A DNA stretch of 18,689 nucleotides, taken from assembly GCA_964250925.1 (NCBI GenBank), contig CAXUHU010000068.1:1-18689 (forward strand), read 5' to 3'. A program made the position numbers and the translations under genes. This DNA comes from BOG-908 sp964250925 (GTDB lineage: Bacteria; Pseudomonadota; Alphaproteobacteria; Acetobacterales; Acetobacteraceae). Positions within the stretch are counted from its first letter, which is position 1; the number at the start of each line of letters is the position of its first letter. This document shows positions 14,225 to 18,689 of the stretch, piece after piece. The notes below the pieces were generated by a model. The model made no database searches, was not told the DNA's origin, and saw only the letters and a program-made list of their open reading frames with translations.

Positions 14225-16264
14225 TCAGAGCACCGTCTGAAACCGCGGCCGGCCCAAGGCGGGCAGCAAAGGCAGCAGCACGCTTAAGTCGCGCTCGATC
14301 ACGCAGCACAGGTAGCGCGGGGCGGACCCGGCCACTCCCTGTCCATCCGGCGCAGGCAGGCCATCGGCACCCAGCCGCAGCGCCGTCAGGCCAAGATCGC
14401 GATAGATCTTCAACAGGTCGCCGCCAGCCCGCCACACGGCGGCATCGCGCCCCTCCTGCTGTGCCAGGTCGCGGAAACGCCAGATTGCCGACACCCGGTC
14501 GCTTTCGGCGCCAGCCGGGTCCCCCAGGCCAAGCAACACGCCCTTGATGCGGCGGAACGGGATGCCGCTGCGCCCTGCCTCGCCCATCACCAGCCCGTCC
14601 GCCTCCGCTGGCGGCAAGGCGCCCAGTGCCGCGTAGCGCAAGCGCTGCTCGGCATTCCACGGCAGCGCCCTCACCCGTCCGGGCCGTATTACGTTCCACA
14701 GGGCCGCCAGCCCCAGCGCCACGGCAAGGCCCACCGCCGAGCGCACCCCAACCGGCGCGCGGCCCGACAGCACCACCGCCCACCAGCTGCTTTGCGCCAG
14801 GATTCGGACCCTGGGTTCGAAACTCGCCAGCCACATCACACTGAACAGCAAGCCAAAGAGCGGGATGACGGTGCTGGCCCGCAGCGGGTAGGTGAGCAGC
14901 CGCGCGTGCCGGTAGTAGGCGTCACGGAACGGCGCGATGCTGAGGGCGGCCAGAACCAGGATGGCCGGCACGAAGCCGGGCTCGCCCTGCAGGGCCGTCA
15001 GCCCCGCGCCAGCCAGCAAAGCGGCGATTGTGGCACCCCAAGCCAGCGTCACGCGCTGCGACAGGCCGATGGCCAGCACCATCAATGCGGTGCCGATCAG
15101 CGACGGGATGTATTGTCCGGCACTGGCGGCGAAGGCCGAGTACCCGGGGTCGATCCAGGAATAGTCCGGATGGGTGTCCAGCACGCCGATCGACAGCAGC
15201 ATCGCCCCGCAGACGGCGACCCCGCCCGTACTGGCCGCCACCGCGAAGTCGGGCTCGCTCCAGCGCAGCTGGCCCGGCAGGTCGTTGGCCGGTCCAGCCG
15301 CGCCCAGCACCGCGCTAGCCAGGCGGCGCCGGCCTACCAGCACCTCGTTGCCGGCAAACAGCGCGCCGGCCAGGAACAGCGGCACCACGTAGTAGAACAG
15401 CCGGAAGACCGCGATGGCACCCAGGATCACCGGCTTGGACAAATGACTGTCCTCCAGCCCGAGCAGCATCGCGGTGTCGAACACGCCCAGGCCGCCCGGC
15501 ACGTTGGAGGCGAGTCCTGCCGCGTAGGAGCCGAGATAGACGGCCAGAAAACGCACCCAGCTCAGGCCCTGCACGTGCGGCAGCAGCACGTAGAAGATCG
15601 ATGCGGTCAGCGACACGTCCGCCGTGGCCAGGACGACCTGCAGCAGCGCCATGCGCCAGCCTGGCAGGTCGATCCGGTGGCCGCGCCAGTTCAGCACGGG
15701 AAACAGGCTGGCCAGTACGACGTAGATGCCCACCACCGCCCACATCGCGGCGCCGGCAAGATAAAGCATCCAATGCGGCAGCGAGGCGCCGAGCAGGGGG
15801 ACCGCCGCGGGTTCGGTGAACAGGATGATGCCGCCCAGCGTCATGCCGCCCAGCCCGAATGTCAGGCTGGAGAAGGCCACCACCTTGCCGATCTGCACCG
15901 GCGTCAGCCCCCAATGGGCGTATAGCCGGTAGCGCACCGCCGCCCCCGAGACCGCGGCGAATCCCAGGTTGTGGGCCAGCGCATACGCGCAGAACGAGGC
16001 GAAGGCCGTGCGCGAGAAGCTGACGTAGTGGCCAGCGTAGATCGTCGCCAGCTTGTCATAAAAGGTCAGCAGACCGTAGGAGAGCACGCTGAGGAAAGCG
16101 GCCTCCCACAGTGCGCGGTTGGGGATGGCCGATAGCGCATGGCCCACGTCGCGCACGTTGAGGTGGCGGAACTCGCGCTGCACCACATAGACGGCACCCG
16201 CCAGCAACAAAATGCCCAAGGCCGCCGGCAGGTGACGCAGCACCCGCTTAAGCACGGGCGGCAT
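14225..16264 (-). CDS. MprF-like membrane protein: flippase domain with shortened synthase domain
   Basis: A 679-residue polytopic protein. Residues about 10-320 match the lysylphosphatidylglycerol flippase (UPF0104/YbhN-like) domain, with SGAAVRYRLYAHWGL (106-120) and YLGSYAAGLASNVPGGLGVFD (243-263). About five more membrane segments follow (about 340-525). Residues about 535-635 resemble the start of the DUF2156 aminoacyl-phosphatidylglycerol synthase domain (IKGVLLGLGDPAGAESD, IWRFRDLAQQ, LLKIYRDLGLTALRLG). In MprF that domain runs about 300 residues; here it stops about 45 residues later, without the GEEA-type motif and the rest of the fold. Lipid flipping is plausible; lysine transfer from Lys-tRNA is doubtful. 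The ATG is one base after the lysK stop, so the two are an operon. Confidence 0.82.
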   Translation of the reverse strand: MPPVLKRVLRHLPAALGILLLAGAVYVVQREFRHLNVRDVGHALSAIPNRALWEAAFLSVLSYGLLTFYDKLATIYAGHYVSFSRTAFASFCAYALAHNLGFAAVSGAAVRYRLYAHWGLTPVQIGKVVAFSSLTFGLGGMTLGGIILFTEPAAVPLLGASLPHWMLYLAGAAMWAVVGIYVVLASLFPVLNWRGHRIDLPGWRMALLQVVLATADVSLTASIFYVLLPHVQGLSWVRFLAVYLGSYAAGLASNVPGGLGVFDTAMLLGLEDSHLSKPVILGAIAVFRLFYYVVPLFLAGALFAGNEVLVGRRRLASAVLGAAGPANDLPGQLRWSEPDFAVAASTGGVAVCGAMLLSIGVLDTHPDYSWIDPGYSAFAASAGQYIPSLIGTALMVLAIGLSQRVTLAWGATIAALLAGAGLTALQGEPGFVPAILVLAALSIAPFRDAYYRHARLLTYPLRASTVIPLFGLLFSVMWLASFEPRVRILAQSSWWAVVLSGRAPVGVRSAVGLAVALGLAALWNVIRPGRVRALPWNAEQRLRYAALGALPPAEADGLVMGEAGRSGIPFRRIKGVLLGLGDPAGAESDRVSAIWRFRDLAQQEGRDAAVWRAGGDLLKIYRDLGLTALRLGADGLPAPDGQGVAGSAPRYLCCVIERDLSVLLPLLPALGRPRFQTVL

Positions 16265-16265
16265 G

Positions 16266-17867
16266 TCAGGCGGTGCCCGGCGCAGTCATTGGAACCGGGA
16301 CGAGGTGGTGCTCGATCAGCCCAATCGTTTCGGCGATGCCGTACAACGCCACGAACCCGCCGAAACGCGGCCCCTCCTGCTGGCCGAGCAGCACCTGGTA
16401 CAAACATTCGAACCAGGCCTTCAGGTTCGGAAACGGATGCCGCTTGCCCACCGCATAAACCAGGTCCTGGATATCTTCCGCGCGCGACGAAGCCGGCGTG
16501 GCGCGCAAGGTCTCGGCCAGGTCTGCCAGCGCGGCGCGCTCGGTCGCGTCGGCTGCGCGGAAACGCTTCTGCGGGCGCACGAAATCGCGATAGTACAGCA
16601 CGGCATGATCCACCAGCCGGGCCAGGAACGGCTCCGTCGCAGGGCTGGCCTTTGGCAGGTAGCGCACCACGAAGCCCCACAGCATGTCCGGCGTCTCGGC
16701 ATTGATCACGCTGGCCAGGTTCAGCAGCATGCCGAACGGGATCGGGCTGCCGGCGCCGTCCGGAATGGCGCCGAAATGGGCGTGCCAGGCCGGGTTGGCC
16801 GGCAGGGCGGCCGAGCCCTCCTCGGTGGAAGCATCCATCTTAGCGCGTTCCACGTTGGCGATGTACTCGTCAGTGGCGCGCGGGATCACGTCGAAAAACA
16901 GTTTTTTGGCGCGGTGCGGCTGGTTGAACATGAACTGGCTCAGGCTTTCCGGCGGCGCATAGCGCAGCCACTCCTCCACCGACAGGCCGTTTCCGCGGCT
17001 CTTGCTGATCTTCTGGCCGCGCTCGTCGAGGAACAGCTCGTAGGTGTAGCCGATCGGCGGCTTGGCGCCCAATACCTGGCACACCCGCCCCGACAGCTTC
17101 ACGGAGTCGATCAGGTCCTTGCCCGACATCTCGTAATCCACGCCCAACGCGAACCAGCGCATCGCCCAGTCGGCCTTCCACTGGCACTTTGCCGCCCCGC
17201 CCAGCACGGACGTCTCGAAACCCTTCCCGGTGCCGTCGGTCCAGAACACGGTAGCGGCGTCGGCATCGACCCGATCGATCCGCACCTGCTCGACGACGCC
17301 GGTATCGGGGTTGATCGGCAGGATCGGCGAGTACGTGCCACGCCGCTCCGGCCCCAGCGTCGGCAGGATGACGGCCACGATCTCGTCGAACGCCTCCAGC
17401 ACGCGGCGCAGCGCCGCGTCGAAACGGCCCTGCGCGTAGTAGTCGGATGCCGAGCCGAACTCATACTCGAAGCCGAACCGGTCGAGGAAGCCGCGCAGCA
17501 TCGCGTTGTTGTGGTGCCCGAAGCTCTCGTACTGCCCGAACGGATCGGGGATCCGGGTCAACGGCCGGCCCAGGTAGCCGCGCAGCATCTCGCGGTCCGG
17601 CACGTTGTCCGGCACCTTGCGCAGCCCGTCCATGTCGTCGGAGAACGCCAGCAGGCGCGACGGCCTGCCCGTCAGCACCGTGTAGGCGTGCCGCACCCAA
17701 GACGTGCGCGCCACCTCCCCGAACGTGCCGATATGCGGCAGGCCGGAGGGGCCGTAGCCGGTCTCGAACAGCACCTCCCGCTTGCCCTGCGCCTCGGCGC
17801 GCAACGCCAGCTTCTGCGCCTCCTCGAACGGCCAGGCTTTCGGGAGCGGAAGATCCGTGACGGTCAT
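16266..17867 (-). CDS. lysK: Class I lysyl-tRNA synthetase
   Basis: A 533-residue class I lysyl-tRNA synthetase, the type found in archaea and most alphaproteobacteria, unrelated to the class II LysS of most bacteria. It charges tRNA-Lys using ATP in the cytoplasm. Signature motifs are PHIGT (44-48) in ETGYGPSGLPHIGTFGE and KISKS (286-290) in ERGQKISKSRGNGLS; MSGKDLIDS and the C-terminal alpha-helical cage (RHPFPNLKAWFECLYQVLLG) also fit. Length is normal for the family. The ATG at 17867 has no strong Shine-Dalgarno. It is followed after one base by the mprF-like gene and preceded, on the same strand, by a toxin-antitoxin pair 62 bases away. It should be the essential lysyl-tRNA synthetase of the cell unless a lysS exists elsewhere. 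Confidence 0.96.
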   Translation of the reverse strand: MTVTDLPLPKAWPFEEAQKLALRAEAQGKREVLFETGYGPSGLPHIGTFGEVARTSWVRHAYTVLTGRPSRLLAFSDDMDGLRKVPDNVPDREMLRGYLGRPLTRIPDPFGQYESFGHHNNAMLRGFLDRFGFEYEFGSASDYYAQGRFDAALRRVLEAFDEIVAVILPTLGPERRGTYSPILPINPDTGVVEQVRIDRVDADAATVFWTDGTGKGFETSVLGGAAKCQWKADWAMRWFALGVDYEMSGKDLIDSVKLSGRVCQVLGAKPPIGYTYELFLDERGQKISKSRGNGLSVEEWLRYAPPESLSQFMFNQPHRAKKLFFDVIPRATDEYIANVERAKMDASTEEGSAALPANPAWHAHFGAIPDGAGSPIPFGMLLNLASVINAETPDMLWGFVVRYLPKASPATEPFLARLVDHAVLYYRDFVRPQKRFRAADATERAALADLAETLRATPASSRAEDIQDLVYAVGKRHPFPNLKAWFECLYQVLLGQQEGPRFGGFVALYGIAETIGLIEHHLVPVPMTAPGTA

Positions 17868-17929
17868 CCAGGCTTGTTACAGGGTCGGGCGGAGGTGCGC
17901 AAAATGCTCCGTTACCCTCGCTGCCGTGA

Positions 17930-18238
17930 TCAGGGCTTATACCGCGTCGGGATGTCGACGCTGTCGTGAAAAACTGCTAGAACAACGGCCGGCGTGCCCG
18001 GCCTGTACACAACCCAATACGGTCTTATGATCATCCACCGTTCGCCCGGTGCGGCCAAAGCAGGATAGGGCCGTGGCGCCGGCAAACCGGCGCCGGGGTT
18101 GCTTTCGATCCGGCGTTCGGCCTCCAGCAACGCACGGTCAAGTGCAATGCTCGCTTCGATCCAGCCTTTGCGGCGGCAGTGGTCGTGCAACTCGTCGATC
18201 AGGCGGTCGGCGCGTGCCGCGTAACGAACAGCCGTCAG
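17930..18238 (-). CDS. ParE/RelE-like toxin, probable CTG start
   Basis: The frame upstream of TTG 18190 stays open and encodes a good toxin N terminus (AVRYAARADRLIDEL), so a start at 18190 would delete the first strand and part of helix 1. The only candidate in place is CTG 18238, overlapping the antitoxin stop as CTGA; it gives 102 residues, usual for ParE/RelE. No ATG, GTG or TTG occurs in this frame through the overlap. The rest fits the fold: long helices (about 10-45), NPGAGLPAPRPYPAL, then WMIIRPYWVVYRPG and VVLAVFHDSVDIP, the paired C-terminal strands. ParE toxins poison gyrase and RelE toxins cut mRNA; the target cannot be told here. If CTG is not used, this is a silenced toxin whose ATG mutated. 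Confidence 0.72.
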   Translation of the reverse strand: MTAVRYAARADRLIDELHDHCRRKGWIEASIALDRALLEAERRIESNPGAGLPAPRPYPALAAPGERWMIIRPYWVVYRPGTPAVVLAVFHDSVDIPTRYKP

Positions 18239-18411
18239 TCGTCGGACCCATGAACGACGCGGCGCGTGCCGGACGTATCCTGTAGGCGGCTCATGAACTT
18301 GGCATGCACTTGGTCGGCCGACAGGGTCCTTCCCGCGGCCACATCCTCCCGCGCCTCTTGAAGAGCCTTCATCCAGGCTTGAGGCGGCGCAGGTGCTTGG
18401 TCTTCATCCAT
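18235..18411 (-). CDS. Small antitoxin (ParD/RelB-like) of the toxin pair
   Basis: A 58-residue frame from ATG 18411 to TGA 18235 on the minus strand. The core ALQEAREDVAAGRTLSADQV followed by HAKFMSRLQD resembles short helical antitoxins that accompany ParE/RelE toxins, where an A-R-x-D-x-x-A-G-R helix and a V-H-A-K/R helix are usual. The N-terminal ten residues are acidic and Pro-rich, as expected of a flexible, protease-sensitive end. The stop overlaps the proposed toxin start, so antitoxin and toxin are translationally linked in the standard antitoxin-first order. It should neutralise the toxin and repress its own promoter. The DNA-binding type cannot be assigned with confidence. Confidence 0.72.
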   Translation of the reverse strand: MDEDQAPAPPQAWMKALQEAREDVAAGRTLSADQVHAKFMSRLQDTSGTRRVVHGSDD

Positions 18412-18419
18412 GGCGGAAC

Positions 18420-18438
18420 ATTACAGCGCAGGCTTGCG
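18420..18438 (-). promoter_or_regulatory. Candidate promoter and operator of the toxin-antitoxin pair
   Basis: On the minus strand a TGTAAT (-10-like, + strand 18420-18425) lies eight bases before the antitoxin ATG. Directly upstream is the inverted repeat CGCA-AGCC-TGCG (18427-18438), placed where an antitoxin could block RNA polymerase. The -35 element is weak and no Shine-Dalgarno is seen. Assignment is by position and symmetry only. Confidence 0.35.
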
Positions 18439-18545
18439 TGTGACCACGAGTTTGTAAGCAGCCTCAGCGCCGGGCCTTGCCTGCCTGTCACAGACGGTTC
18501 TGCAGGCCGAACCTGCGATCTGGCGCAGCGCACCTGCCCGCCCCT

Positions 18546-18551
18546 TATACT
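18546..18551 (+). promoter_or_regulatory. TATACT -10 element of the right-edge gene, possibly leaderless
   Basis: TATACT ends six bases before the ATG at 18558, which is the usual distance from a -10 box to the transcription start, so the mRNA may begin at or next to the AUG. No Shine-Dalgarno fits between them. The -35 region is weak. An inverted repeat GGTTC/GAACC (18496-18513) lies about 33 bases upstream and may bind a regulator. Confidence 0.5.
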
Positions 18552-18557
18552 GCCACG

Positions 18558-18689
18558 ATGACCTCCTCCCCCGCCCTCGTAGCCGGCACCGGCCGCGCGG
18601 CGCTGCTCACCCCCGATGGCGAACTGCTCACCCTGCCGGTGGCCGAGGCGGTAGCCGCCCTCCGGCAACTCAAACCGCCCGTCCTGGTC
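18558..18689 (+). CDS. Partial gene at right edge; possibly N terminus of a DinG-type ATP-dependent helicase
   Basis: ATG 18558 opens a frame that stays open for 44 codons to the window edge. The peptide begins MTSSPALVAGTGRAALLTP and continues with GELLTLPVAEAVAALRQL then KPPVLV. From memory, alphaproteobacterial DinG/Rad3-like helicases often begin with a similar PALVAGxxRAxxLTPDGE stretch before their Walker A region, but no catalytic motif is in view, so the call is tentative. The frame itself is well supported by its codon use and by a promoter-like element just upstream. It is divergent from the toxin-antitoxin pair. Confidence 0.5.
   Translation, partial: MTSSPALVAGTGRAALLTPDGELLTLPVAEAVAALRQLKPPVLV

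Noticed and set aside
14792..15925. 377-codon plus-strand frame opposite the mprF-like gene
   Set aside because: Gln/Arg/His-rich translation with no domain, antisense to a clear membrane protein.
16263..17969. 568-codon plus-strand frame opposite lysK
   Set aside because: Exactly antisense to a canonical class I lysyl-tRNA synthetase; no motif in the plus frame.
18369..18668. 99-codon minus-strand frame across the right-edge promoter
   Set aside because: It covers the promoter region and the start of the right-edge gene, and is Gly/Arg-rich without motifs; the 58-residue antitoxin in another frame explains this area better.

Overview
The window is GC-rich, gene-dense DNA that fits an alphaproteobacterium of the Rhodospirillales, most likely Acetobacteraceae. 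Supporting points are a nitrogen-PTS enzyme I (PtsP) followed by a RodZ-like HTH/DUF4115 membrane protein, a class I (archaeal-type) lysyl-tRNA synthetase, a GT61 glycosyltransferase with a C-terminal domain I associate with this family, and an A/T-rich palindromic intergenic motif I also recall from it. The assignment is from memory of gene families; no search was run.

Layout. Bases 1-77 hold a 26-bp tandem repeat that ends at the ptsP start and creates a chain of 9-codon reading frames joined by ATGA overlaps. Bases 67-4665 (+) carry ptsP, a RodZ-like protein, a glyoxalase-like VOC protein and a rhodanese-domain protein. Bases 4669-6367 (-) carry a periplasmic solute-binding protein followed by a DUF2272 lipoprotein. 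Divergent from these, 6509-10212 (+) looks like an envelope-stress block: an HtrA-type serine protease, an OmpR-family response regulator, a sensor histidine kinase and a small secreted two-cysteine protein whose start overlaps the kinase stop. Bases 10260-11822 (+) encode the GT61 glycosyltransferase. It converges, across two hairpins, on a secreted S53 (sedolisin/kumamolisin-type) protease at 11902-13974 (-), which has a relatively AT-rich leader of about 250 bases.

Bases 14225-18411 (-) hold an MprF-like membrane protein, lysK, and a small toxin-antitoxin pair, in reverse order of transcription. lysK and the mprF-like gene are one base apart. That pairs a maker of Lys-tRNA with a relative of the enzyme that uses Lys-tRNA to modify phosphatidylglycerol, but the visible synthase domain is truncated. 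The ParE/RelE-like toxin has no ATG/GTG/TTG start at its natural N terminus; its best start is a CTG overlapping the antitoxin stop. At the right edge a partial gene (18558 onward, +) begins, possibly a DinG-type helicase, with a promoter placed so that its mRNA may be leaderless.

The strongest candidates for something new are the coupled upstream reading frames before ptsP, the lysK/mprF-like pair, and the CTG-started toxin. I found no CRISPR array, transposase, tRNA or rRNA.
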